Below, in pieces: positions 1 through 8,406 of a DNA stretch of 64,000 bases. Source of the stretch: JAAYAY01 sp964563135 (GTDB lineage: Bacteria > Planctomycetota > Planctomycetia > Pirellulales > Thermoguttaceae); the NCBI GenBank assembly GCA_964563135.1, contig CAZLWV010000025.1:1-64000 (forward strand), in the 5' to 3' direction. Position numbers and translations under genes: made by a program. Below the pieces are notes generated by a model that was not told the origin of the DNA, did no database searches, and worked only from the letters and a program-made list of their open reading frames with translations. Each line of letters begins with the position of its first letter. The stretch's first letter is position 1.

Positions 1-58
1 GGTAGCTCGTATTGGCTGGCGGCCCTGCCGCCCTGTGGTGTGCGCAGGAGAACGAGTT

Positions 59-1447
59 ATGAGAAGTAATTGCCATCGTCGCATAATGGTTTGCGCATTG
101 GCAGCCACCGTTATCGGATGCGTCGCCGGCTTGCTGATGTTGGTCACGCCGACTTTGGCGGCTGAAGTGAGCCTGGGTATGGCCGCCGTGAAGATTACTC
201 CGCCAAACGGCACGCCCATAGCCGGCCCCGCCGTAGCTCGAAACTCGGAAGGGGTGCTCGATGATGTCTATGCCAAGGCGGCCGTCTTGGACGATGGAAA
301 AACGAAGATTGCCCTGGTCGTCTGCGATTTGAGCGCAGTGCCGCTGGGCATAGTCTTGGAAGCGCGGCGCATCATCGCCCAGAGAACCGGCATCCCCGCG
401 GATCACGTCATGATTTCGGCGACTCACACGCACACCGGCCCCTCGCCATTCGGCTCCGGTCCCTACGTCAAGCAATTGTCGCCGTGGATCGCCCAGGCTG
501 TTCAACAAGCCAACGACCGCCTGACGGCAGCGAAGATTTCCTACGGATCTGAGAACGAATCGGATATATCCTTTATTCGGCGCTTTTGGATGAAGGATGG
601 AACCGTCGGATGGAACCCCGGCAAGTTGAACCCGAATATCATCCGACCCATCGGAATAATCGATCCGCAGGTGAACGTGATCTATGCCGAGACGGCCAAC
701 AAGAAACCGCTGCTGACCTATGTGAACTTCGCCAATCACCTGGACACCACGGGCGGAACACGGATCTCGGCCGATTTTCCCGCCACCCTCGCTCGGCGAC
801 TCGCCGATTACAGGGGACCGGAGATGCTGACAATCTTCGCCAACGGGGCATGCGGAAACATCAACCACACCAACGTCCACTGGGACGCACCGCAAACCAG
901 CCCGGAAGCGGCCAAACGGTTGGGCACCATCCTCGCCGCCGACGTGCTGAAATCGTATGCGGACATGAAGGAAGTAGAAGGCGTTGCTCTTCACGCGCGC
1001 TGCAAAATGGTCCAGTTGCCGTTGGCAAAGCATACGGACGAGGAACTCCGTCGTGCTCGTGAAGTCCTTGCCCAGCCTGACGCCGGTGTGACGTTTCTCG
1101 ACAGGGTCAAGGCGAGCAGGATTATGGACGTTGCCGATGTGGAAGGCAGGCCGGTCCACGTCGAGGTTCAGGTGATGACGCTGGGCTCGGACATTGCCTG
1201 GGTTGCACTGCCGGGAGAAATCTTCGTGGAGCTTGGGCTGAGCATCAAGGCCGCCTCGCCATTCCGACAGACCAATGTTGTTGAGTTGGCCAACGGCGGA
1301 CTCTACTACGTCCCCCACCGGTCCGCTTACGCGCAAGGTCAATACGAAGTGATCAGCACCCGTTACGCCGAAGGCTCAGGCGAGATGTTGGTCACGGCGG
1401 CAATAGAGTTGTTGGGCGAACTGCACAAACAAGCTATCGGCCGCTAG
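59..1447 (+). CDS. Secreted neutral/alkaline ceramidase-like protein
   Basis: Predicted exported hydrolase of 462 residues related to the N-terminal domain of neutral/alkaline non-lysosomal ceramidases. The ATG at 59 follows AGGAG at 46-50, so it is preferred over an in-frame GTG at 35. Residues 1-35 form a signal peptide ending in LAA. A conserved ISATHTHTGP stretch (about residues 120-128) and an ANGACGNINHTN stretch (about 260) match the His-rich metal site and glycine-rich segment of the family. The protein is shorter than full ceramidases, which carry an extra C-terminal beta domain. In planctomycetes such proteins are common and their substrates are unproven, so lipid amidase activity is only family inference. 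A paralogue lies at 22587-23936. It is followed in the same direction by a Gfo/Idh/MocA gene after 290 bp. Confidence 0.85.
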   Translation: MRSNCHRRIMVCALAATVIGCVAGLLMLVTPTLAAEVSLGMAAVKITPPNGTPIAGPAVARNSEGVLDDVYAKAAVLDDGKTKIALVVCDLSAVPLGIVLEARRIIAQRTGIPADHVMISATHTHTGPSPFGSGPYVKQLSPWIAQAVQQANDRLTAAKISYGSENESDISFIRRFWMKDGTVGWNPGKLNPNIIRPIGIIDPQVNVIYAETANKKPLLTYVNFANHLDTTGGTRISADFPATLARRLADYRGPEMLTIFANGACGNINHTNVHWDAPQTSPEAAKRLGTILAADVLKSYADMKEVEGVALHARCKMVQLPLAKHTDEELRRAREVLAQPDAGVTFLDRVKASRIMDVADVEGRPVHVEVQVMTLGSDIAWVALPGEIFVELGLSIKAASPFRQTNVVELANGGLYYVPHRSAYAQGQYEVISTRYAEGSGEMLVTAAIELLGELHKQAIGR

Positions 1448-1737
1448 AGGTCGGCCTGACCGCTATTCTATAGCGACGATGACTGCCGCTGGCCAAGTGG
1501 CACTGGTATCTTGCCCACGATATTCGGGGCACCTGATCGTTTCCCAGACTGGCCCTCAAGGCATCGGACCCACCAGCCATCGCTGCGCAAAACATTACAA
1601 TATCTGCGCAATCTCTCCTTGCCATCCTTCGACTCGCGATTCTACATTGGAGGCCGTGGAGGGTGACACCATGTCCCAAGCAACCTCTTTCTGCCCTCCA
1701 AGATGACGCCACGTCCAATCGAGAGGATAACACTGCC

Positions 1738-3126
1738 ATGCCGCACGCCAACGCCCCGTCCTCGGAGAGATTCACGCGACGCAGCTTCTTGCGAAGAACG
1801 GCCGTGGCCGCCGGCTCCGCCTTGGCACTGCCCATCTTCGTGCCTGGGGCTGCTCTGGGCAGCGATGGAAAGGCGGCCCCCAGCAACCGGATCGGTATCG
1901 GGCAGATCGGCCTGGGACGCCAGGCCGTGCATGCCAATATGTCGGTCTTCTTGCGATCGGGCCATTGTCAGACCGTAGCCCTCTGCGACGTCGACCGCTG
2001 GCGTCTCAACGTGGAAGGCAACCCGTCGGTCGCCGGCGTGGCGAAGCGCAACCAATGGGACATGGCCCTGTTGAAGGACACGCTGCGGACCACCGACTTC
2101 CGCGAGTTGCTGGCCCATCCGCGCGTCGATGCGGTGATGATCAATACACCCGACTATTGGCACGTGCCGATCGCGCTGGCCGCGGTCGAGGCCGGCAAGG
2201 ATATTTGCTGCGAGAAGCCAATCGGACTGGCAATTGCCCACGGGCGAGTGTTGGCCGATGCAGTGGCCGACTCCACGGTCGTCTTTCGAACCGACAGCAA
2301 CTTCCGCTCGGAGCCGGAACTGTTTCGTGCGGTCAGCCTGGTGCGCACGGGCAAGATCGGCCGGATCAAGAAGATCGCCATTTCGGTGCCGATCTATCCC
2401 GTTCCCGAACCGAACGAGACGCCCATGCCCGTTCCCGAGGAGTTGGACTACGACATGTGGCAGGGACCGGTCGAGCGGCGGCCTTATACGGAAGATCGTG
2501 TTCATCCGCGCAAGAAGCTCGGCCGCCCCGGTTGGTACTCCAACCAGTTGTACTGCGACGGGATGATCTCGAACTGGGGCTACCATCCTGCCGATATCGT
2601 CCAATGGGCCAACGATACCGAACTGACCGGACCGCTGGAAGTGGAAGGCCGGGCCGAGTTTCCGCCGGCCGATCAGCTCTACAACACCCATCAGGAATTC
2701 CAGGTTCGCTATCGCTATGCCAACGGCGTGGAGCTGGAATTCGTCGGCCGGAAAGACTATCGGGAAGGCGAGTCCTACATGCGATTCGAGGGGACCGAAG
2801 GTTGGGTTTGCGGCTGGCGTGCCCCCAATCGGATCGAAGCGGAACCACGGTCAATACTCGATGCCGAAGTGAAGTTCGAGGACTTTCCCTTCCTGCTCAG
2901 GAACGAGAAGACCGACTTCATCGAGTGCGTCCGCACGCGCAGCCGGACACTTGAGGATGCGGAAGTCGGCCATCGATCCAGCACGGTGCCCCAGTTGGGA
3001 TACATCGCCTGCCTGCTCGGACGAAAACTCACCTGGGACCCGGTCAAGGAAGTGTTCCCCGGCGACGCGGAGGCAAACAAGCTGATGCAAGGGCATTCCG
3101 GCCTGCCCCCCTGGACCATCCGGTAG
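1738..3126 (+). CDS. Tat-exported Gfo/Idh/MocA family oxidoreductase
   Basis: NAD(P)-dependent sugar or cyclitol dehydrogenase-type protein, 462 residues. The ATG at 1738 is chosen because GAGAGG lies about 12 bp upstream and the protein then opens with a twin-arginine signal: TRRSFLRR at residues 13-20 followed by a hydrophobic Ala-rich stretch. The Rossmann start (RIGIGQIGLG) comes right after the signal, and the family's E-K-P motif sits at residues 159-161 (CCEKPIG). The C-terminal half is the alpha/beta oxidoreductase domain that shapes the sugar site. Export by Tat implies folding with bound NAD(P) before translocation, as in glucose-fructose oxidoreductase. Together with the DUF1080 gene downstream it may belong to a keto-sugar degradation route; the substrate is unknown. 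Confidence 0.9.
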   Translation: MPHANAPSSERFTRRSFLRRTAVAAGSALALPIFVPGAALGSDGKAAPSNRIGIGQIGLGRQAVHANMSVFLRSGHCQTVALCDVDRWRLNVEGNPSVAGVAKRNQWDMALLKDTLRTTDFRELLAHPRVDAVMINTPDYWHVPIALAAVEAGKDICCEKPIGLAIAHGRVLADAVADSTVVFRTDSNFRSEPELFRAVSLVRTGKIGRIKKIAISVPIYPVPEPNETPMPVPEELDYDMWQGPVERRPYTEDRVHPRKKLGRPGWYSNQLYCDGMISNWGYHPADIVQWANDTELTGPLEVEGRAEFPPADQLYNTHQEFQVRYRYANGVELEFVGRKDYREGESYMRFEGTEGWVCGWRAPNRIEAEPRSILDAEVKFEDFPFLLRNEKTDFIECVRTRSRTLEDAEVGHRSSTVPQLGYIACLLGRKLTWDPVKEVFPGDAEANKLMQGHSGLPPWTIR

Positions 3127-3412
3127 TTTTAGTATCCGTAAACGAACAACTTGCCGATTTTCCGGGGCGTGTTACGCGACGCCCCTCTCTGTCTGGCTTC
3201 GAATTCGAAAGGCTGTTTCTATACGCGTTCTTAGTGTCTTCGTTCCGGACTCGCTCGCGTCATGCACGTATGTTCCTGTGAAGGCTGGATTGCGGGCTTG
3301 CTCCGCTTTTGCGTCTCTGCCCGCCGCCGTGGGACGGAACCCGGCAGCAACCGACGCGTCTCTCGCTCCGCACGACATCTCGTGGCATCACCAGTCATCA
3401 GGGAGTAAACCC

Positions 3413-4216
3413 ATGTTGAAGTTCAGTGCCATAGTCCTACCGGCCTTTCTTCTCATCTCGCCCGTTCTGTGCCTGGGCGCGGAACAGGACAATCTGGGAT
3501 TCACCGACACGCCTTTTCTGCCCAACTCGCCCTGGCGCGTTCACGATCGCAACCGGCCGCACCCGCCGGTGGTCGAACCGGGGGCAACCTGCGGGCAGCC
3601 CCCTGCCGATGCCGTCGTCTTGTTCGACGGCAAAGACCTGTCGCAATGGGAAGGCCAGCAGGGCGACATTTCCGCAGGCCTGGAAGACGGCTGCATCAAC
3701 ATCCTCAAGGCGGGCGAACTGAAGACCAGGAGGAAGTTCGGCAATTGCCAGTTGCATATCGAGTGGGCAACGCCCCCAACCCGCGACACGAAACAACAGT
3801 TCTGGTGGGGCAACAGCGGTGTCTTCCTCCTCGGCAAATACGAATTGCAGGTCACCGAGTCGCACGAGAACGTGCACAAGGCCGACGGTCAGGCGGGAGC
3901 CATCTACGGCCAGACTCCGCCCCTGGTCAACGTGGCGCGCAAGCCCGGCCAGTGGCAGACATTCGACGTGGTATTCATCGCCCCAAAGTTCGACGGAGAC
4001 AAGCTGGTGGCACCAGCCTATTTCACCGTCTTCTGGAACGGCGTGCTTGCCCAGTATCACACGGCTTGCATGGGGTCCACCCGCTACAAAGCCGTGCCCG
4101 AATACGACTGTCTCGATACGGTCGGACCGATCGTGCTTCAGCAACACGGCTCCGGCGTTCGTTTCCGCAACATCTGGGTCCGGCCGCTCGACCTTCCGGC
4201 CCCGGAATCGCGATGA
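3413..4216 (+). CDS. Secreted DUF1080 (3-keto-disaccharide hydrolase-like) protein
   Basis: A 267-residue exported protein with a single DUF1080 domain, a jelly-roll fold whose characterised members hydrolyse 3-keto-glycosides. The ATG at 3413 follows GGGAG at 3401-3405 and gives a clean signal peptide (residues 1-22, ending CLGAE); a longer in-frame reading from 3278 lacks these signs. The family signature VVLFDGKDLSQWEG occurs near residue 65, and the FGNCQLHIEWATP and NSGVFLLGKYELQV strands follow in the usual order. It sits 286 bp after the Gfo/Idh/MocA gene on the same strand, which suits an oxidise-then-hydrolyse scheme. Some DUF1080 domains are only carbohydrate-binding, so catalysis is inferred. 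Confidence 0.88.
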   Translation: MLKFSAIVLPAFLLISPVLCLGAEQDNLGFTDTPFLPNSPWRVHDRNRPHPPVVEPGATCGQPPADAVVLFDGKDLSQWEGQQGDISAGLEDGCINILKAGELKTRRKFGNCQLHIEWATPPTRDTKQQFWWGNSGVFLLGKYELQVTESHENVHKADGQAGAIYGQTPPLVNVARKPGQWQTFDVVFIAPKFDGDKLVAPAYFTVFWNGVLAQYHTACMGSTRYKAVPEYDCLDTVGPIVLQQHGSGVRFRNIWVRPLDLPAPESR

Positions 4217-4259
4217 CCGGCATCGACGTACTCCCCTGACACCTGGCCGCACGGAGACG

Positions 4260-4281
4260 TCACGCGTTTCGGGCCGCGTGA
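4260..4281. terminator. Hairpin between convergent genes
   Basis: TCACGCG at 4260-4266 pairs perfectly with CGCGTGA at 4275-4281 around an 8-nt loop. It lies in the 78 bp between the convergent DUF1080 and GH29-like genes, a likely place for a bidirectional terminator. There is no T-run on either side, so the call is weak. Confidence 0.3.
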
Positions 4282-4294
4282 ACTCAGGCCGGTC

Positions 4295-5392
4295 TCACTT
4301 CGCCGTTTCGGCAATCGCGCGAAGCTGTGAGACGAATGGCTCCGGAATCAGTCCGTTCTTCTGGATGGGCACGTCGAAAGTCACCACGGCCCCTTTTGCC
4401 TTGATCTGACCAGCCAAGTCGGCCACCTTCTCGTCAGGCCATTGGGGACGCTCTCCCCGGCACCAGGATTCGCCCAGGAAGGTCAGGATCTGGGTCTGGA
4501 CCTTCACCCCGTCACGCTCCAGCCATCGGCCGGGGAGAGTCTCCACGGCCTCGGGGAGCTGGGCGAGGTTGACTTCGCCGGCCGTGTAGTCTTCATACTT
4601 CGTGTGCACCACGACCGGCACACGAACGCCCGGGTTGAAGGCCACGATCGCCTGGGGATTCCCGGCTCTCAGGGCGGCCGCAAAGCTGGCGAAGTTCGGT
4701 TCATCGTCGAACCGGTACATCTCGTCGGCGAAGTAGCAGCCGTCGATCCACCAGCCCGATACGTCGTCCTTCCAACGGAGCGACCACTGGCGGATGACGG
4801 CCTCCCATTTCCGCTGAAATTCCGCCAGCCGGCCGCCGACCGGCTCGCCGGGCAGTTGCCATCCGCCCGGCTGGCCCCACTGCCAGCCGAGCTTCTTGCG
4901 CGCCTCGACGTCGGCCGCCGGAGCCCCGCTGGGCAGATAGACGAGCAAACGGATGTCTCGCTTCTTGAGTTCCCCGGCCAGATCGGCCACCAGGTCCCGG
5001 CGGGAGCACTTGCTGGGCGTGATCCCCACGAACTGGTCGTAGGTCGCGTTCGGAGCGCAGTAATGTCCCGAATTCTGCCCGATGGTGAAGAGCAGATACT
5101 TCGCTCCGCTCGACGCAAGTTGCTCGGCCAGACTCTCGGCATCGAAGGCGTCGACCTGCCGGTTCCACATCTCGGCGGTCAACTCCTTGCCGCCCGACGA
5201 ACTGGGCGGGGCTCCCAGGTAATGGGTCATGACTCCCCAACCGGCCTCGTGAAACCAATCGGTTCTCTCGGCCGCCCCGACGGGCGACATCGGCACGGCG
5301 ACAACGGCCAGCGATATCAGTCCGGCCCCGATGATGACCTTTGAGGCGGATGCCGCCTCCGCGAGCTTTCTCACCGCTTTGCACAGTCTCAT
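4295..5392 (-). CDS. Exported GH29-like (alpha-L-fucosidase-related) protein
   Basis: A 365-residue exported TIM-barrel protein related to GH29 alpha-L-fucosidases. The ATG at 5392 has GAGG about 8 bp upstream and is preferred to a GTG at 5404. An N-terminal hydrophobic segment ends near APVGAAE-like cleavage residues before RTDWFHEAGWGVMTHYLG, the usual GH29 opening. The segment DDVSGWWIDGCYF (middle of the protein) corresponds to the strand carrying the catalytic Asp. At 365 residues it is shorter than ordinary GH29 enzymes (about 450-600), with no C-terminal beta domain. Fucosidase activity is therefore uncertain; it may act on another sugar. It is convergent with the DUF1080 gene and divergent from the BNR-repeat gene at 5587. 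Confidence 0.75.
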   Translation of the reverse strand: MRLCKAVRKLAEAASASKVIIGAGLISLAVVAVPMSPVGAAERTDWFHEAGWGVMTHYLGAPPSSSGGKELTAEMWNRQVDAFDAESLAEQLASSGAKYLLFTIGQNSGHYCAPNATYDQFVGITPSKCSRRDLVADLAGELKKRDIRLLVYLPSGAPAADVEARKKLGWQWGQPGGWQLPGEPVGGRLAEFQRKWEAVIRQWSLRWKDDVSGWWIDGCYFADEMYRFDDEPNFASFAAALRAGNPQAIVAFNPGVRVPVVVHTKYEDYTAGEVNLAQLPEAVETLPGRWLERDGVKVQTQILTFLGESWCRGERPQWPDEKVADLAGQIKAKGAVVTFDVPIQKNGLIPEPFVSQLRAIAETAK

Positions 5393-5586
5393 GATCTGCC
5401 TCACACAGTGGGTATCTTGTCGTGAATGTACCCCTGACGCAATCCTGGAGCAAGCGATTCAGCTCGCATTTGGCTGTAAGATCGAGTATTGTATCGAGAT
5501 GCTCGAAGACGCCCCTCTGGAGTCACCATAGCCTCCAGAACCGGCCGCATCGTGCCGGTTTCAGCAAACCGATCAAGGAGTCTCCC

Positions 5587-7020
5587 ATGCGAGCCGCCCT
5601 GCCCAGCTGCCGTTGTCCAAAACACGCGGCCGCCTGCGTGCTATGTCTGGCCGTTTTCTTCGCGGCGATCGCTGTTGGGCCAGCCGATGCCAACGCCCAG
5701 CCGCCGCAGCCGAAGGACGACGGCTACCGGGGGATTTGGTTCACCCTGGGCCAAGTGTCGCAGTACGGCGACAAGAACCCCGGCGGGTTTGCCACCTACA
5801 CGGCCAAGCACTTGCCGCTGGCCGTCTACTCTCCGGAAGCCGAGAAGACGTTCTTCGTCTACGGCGGCGCAAAACAAGGCAAACGGCACCTGTTGGCCAT
5901 GGTTTCCTACTACGACCACCGCCGAGGCGTGGTGCCGCGGCCTGTGATCGTGCACGACAAAGGGGGCGTCAACGATCCCCATGACAATCCCAGCATCGCC
6001 CTGGACGAGTACGGCCACATATGGGTCTTCGTCAGCGGGCGCGCCCGCACCCGGCCGGGGTTCAAGTACCGCAGCGTCGAGCCGTTCTCGATCGAACGCT
6101 TCGAGCTGATCTCCGAAGAAGAGATGGCCTACCCGCAACCCTGGTGGATCGACGGCCAGGGCTTCCTGTATCTGTTCACCAAGTATACCGGCGTGCGGGA
6201 ACTCTACTGGAACACGAGCCCTGATGGACGCCGCTGGACCGAGCACCAGAAACTGGCCGGCATGGGCGGCCACTACCAGGTGAGCAACCGCCGCGGCAAT
6301 CGCGTGATCACGGCCTTCAACATGCACCCCGGGGGCGACTGCGACCAGCGGACCAACCTCTACTTCGTCCAGACCGACGACATGGGCCGCACCTGGCGAA
6401 CCGCCGACGGCACGCCGATCGAAACGCCCATGACCGATCCGCAATGCCCGGCCCTGGTTCGCGATTTCCGGGCCGAAAAGCGCCTGGTCTATATGAAGGA
6501 CATCAACTTCGACGCCGACGGCAACCCGGTGATCCTCGTCCTCACGTCCGCCCATTACCAACCCGGGCCGATCGGCGACCCGCGGATCTGGACGATCGCC
6601 CACTGGGACGGGCGGCAGTGGCGGTTCCACGAGGTGACTCGTTCGACCGGCAATTACGACATGGGCTCGCTGTACGTCGAGGGGGACACGTGGCGGATCA
6701 TCGGCCCCACCGAGCCCGGCCCGCAGCGCTACGGCACCGGCGGCGAAGTGGCCCTGTGGACCAGCGGCGATTCGGGCGCGACCTGGACCAAAGAGCGCGA
6801 CGTGACCCAGCGTAGCCGGTTCAACCACACCTACGTGCGGCGCCCTGTCGACGCACAGCCCGACTTCTACGCGTTCTGGGCCGACGGCAACCCCGACGAA
6901 TTCTCCCCCTCGCACCTCTACTTCACCAACCACGACGGCGACCGCGTGTGGCGCCTGCCCTACGACATGACAGGCGATTTTGCCAAACCAGAGTTGATAC
7001 GCCCGACCAGCGGTGAATAG
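5587..7020 (+). CDS. Secreted BNR-repeat (sialidase-like propeller) protein
   Basis: A 477-residue exported protein of the BNR-repeat-containing family (BNR_4 type). The ATG at 5587 follows AAGGAG at 5575-5580; residues 1-38 are a signal peptide ending NAQ. The mature part starts with DDGYRGIWFTLGQ, a common opening of these proteins, and carries propeller-type repeats such as SPDGRRWTEH, TDDMGRTWRT and SGDSGATWTKE (Asp-box-like SxDxGxTW motifs). Such proteins are six-bladed beta-propellers linked to polysaccharide turnover; no enzymatic activity can be assigned. It is transcribed divergently from the GH29-like gene, whose start is 194 bp away. Confidence 0.85.
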   Translation: MRAALPSCRCPKHAAACVLCLAVFFAAIAVGPADANAQPPQPKDDGYRGIWFTLGQVSQYGDKNPGGFATYTAKHLPLAVYSPEAEKTFFVYGGAKQGKRHLLAMVSYYDHRRGVVPRPVIVHDKGGVNDPHDNPSIALDEYGHIWVFVSGRARTRPGFKYRSVEPFSIERFELISEEEMAYPQPWWIDGQGFLYLFTKYTGVRELYWNTSPDGRRWTEHQKLAGMGGHYQVSNRRGNRVITAFNMHPGGDCDQRTNLYFVQTDDMGRTWRTADGTPIETPMTDPQCPALVRDFRAEKRLVYMKDINFDADGNPVILVLTSAHYQPGPIGDPRIWTIAHWDGRQWRFHEVTRSTGNYDMGSLYVEGDTWRIIGPTEPGPQRYGTGGEVALWTSGDSGATWTKERDVTQRSRFNHTYVRRPVDAQPDFYAFWADGNPDEFSPSHLYFTNHDGDRVWRLPYDMTGDFAKPELIRPTSGE

Positions 7021-7145
7021 GATTTCTGAGGGACGGGCGGCCCTGAGTGATCGTGTGAACCAATCACCGGCAATTCTCCTGCCCGAAGAACTCCCTGGCC
7101 TGTATCCCCGTCTCCGATCCCTTCGTTACCTGATAGCCCGTGTGT

Positions 7146-8387
7146 TCATCGCCGTCCTTTGAGCACCATCAGCCCGGCGACGAGGATCCCCAAGGCGGCG
7201 ACGGGAAGGAAGTGGAGGTGTGCGTCGCGCGCGCTGACCCAGTCGACCGACCAGCCCAGCACGGGTGCCACGACCGCCAGGAACAGGCTGCTGGCCTGGG
7301 AGTCGACGCTCAGGATGGTGGCCGTCTGGGCCGGATCGGCCTGCGAGGCCACGCGGCTGACCAGCACGGGCCGCCAAAGGTTGTGAAGAACGGCCAGCAG
7401 GACGAACGTCAGCACCGCTACTGCCGTGAGCCCGGCAAAAATCCCCGCTGCCATGACGACGAAGAGGCCCAGAGTCACGGCCCAGATCACCTTTGCCGAG
7501 CGCTCGTCGCCTCCCATTCTGGCTGCAAACCATCCCGCGCTGGCCGAGGCGGAGCTGCTCAGAAGATAGAGCAGAAAATACACCACGCCCACACCGATTG
7601 CCACCCGCTGCCGCTCGGCCAGCGAGAAGGCGGCGCCGAGGGCAACCATCGCCGGCAGCGACATGCAGGCTGCCTTGATCACCGGCTGCACGTAATCCTT
7701 GGTCGAACCGTAGAGGCCGTCGTAACCCATCGATTCGACCAGCAGGCCCCGCAACGGACGATTCCGCAGGCACTGGGAGACGGATGAGACGAGCATCGGC
7801 AGGATGCCCCCGGCTCCCGACACGGTTGCCTGCGAGCCATCCAGGTACGACGGATAGCCCAGGAAGTTGACGATCCCCAGCACGTAGGGAATGATCGAGA
7901 ACAGGAAGACCGCCGAGTAATCTTCCGTGCTGAAGACGAGAATCGTGGCGATCACCACGCTGGCGGCCGATCCGAGCTGGCTCCACGCCCGCGTGTGCCC
8001 GTACACGGCCGTCTTCTCCGAAAGCCGCCCTTCATGCGCGAGCCACTGGAAGATCATCGCCTTGTGAGTACCGGTCCGGAACGCTTCACCGATCGAGAAC
8101 AGGAGCATGGCCGCAAACAGCGTCCACAGCGGCTCGCAGAGCCCGAACACGGCGAACGAGGCGATGTAGGCCAGGAAGGAGGCGATCATCGACCGCCGCC
8201 TTCCCATCACGTCGGCCACGGCACCGGCGGGGATCTCCATGAGGTTGATCGAGATTGCCCGGAACCCGATCAGCACGCCGATCATCCCGAACGACAGCCC
8301 TTTCTGTCGAAAGGCCAGGATCAGAAACGGATCGTAGTACTGCTGGTTTTTCAGGAACCCGTAGAGGCAGAATCGAAACAGTATCAT
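7146..8387 (-). CDS. MFS transporter
   Basis: A 413-residue integral membrane protein of the major facilitator superfamily. The region FGMIGVLIGFRAISINLMEIPAG leads into the loop DVMGRRRSM, which matches the conserved MFS loop between helices 2 and 3 (D-x-x-G-R-R/K). Around twelve hydrophobic segments are spread along the chain in two halves. It begins 20 bp after the stop of the upstream 966-residue exported protein gene, so the two are probably co-transcribed and the transporter may import products connected with that protein. No clear ribosome binding site precedes the ATG, which would fit translational coupling. Substrate unknown. Confidence 0.88.
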   Translation of the reverse strand: MILFRFCLYGFLKNQQYYDPFLILAFRQKGLSFGMIGVLIGFRAISINLMEIPAGAVADVMGRRRSMIASFLAYIASFAVFGLCEPLWTLFAAMLLFSIGEAFRTGTHKAMIFQWLAHEGRLSEKTAVYGHTRAWSQLGSAASVVIATILVFSTEDYSAVFLFSIIPYVLGIVNFLGYPSYLDGSQATVSGAGGILPMLVSSVSQCLRNRPLRGLLVESMGYDGLYGSTKDYVQPVIKAACMSLPAMVALGAAFSLAERQRVAIGVGVVYFLLYLLSSSASASAGWFAARMGGDERSAKVIWAVTLGLFVVMAAGIFAGLTAVAVLTFVLLAVLHNLWRPVLVSRVASQADPAQTATILSVDSQASSLFLAVVAPVLGWSVDWVSARDAHLHFLPVAALGILVAGLMVLKGRR

Positions 8388-8406
8388 CTGAGGACAGATC
8401 GGTTGT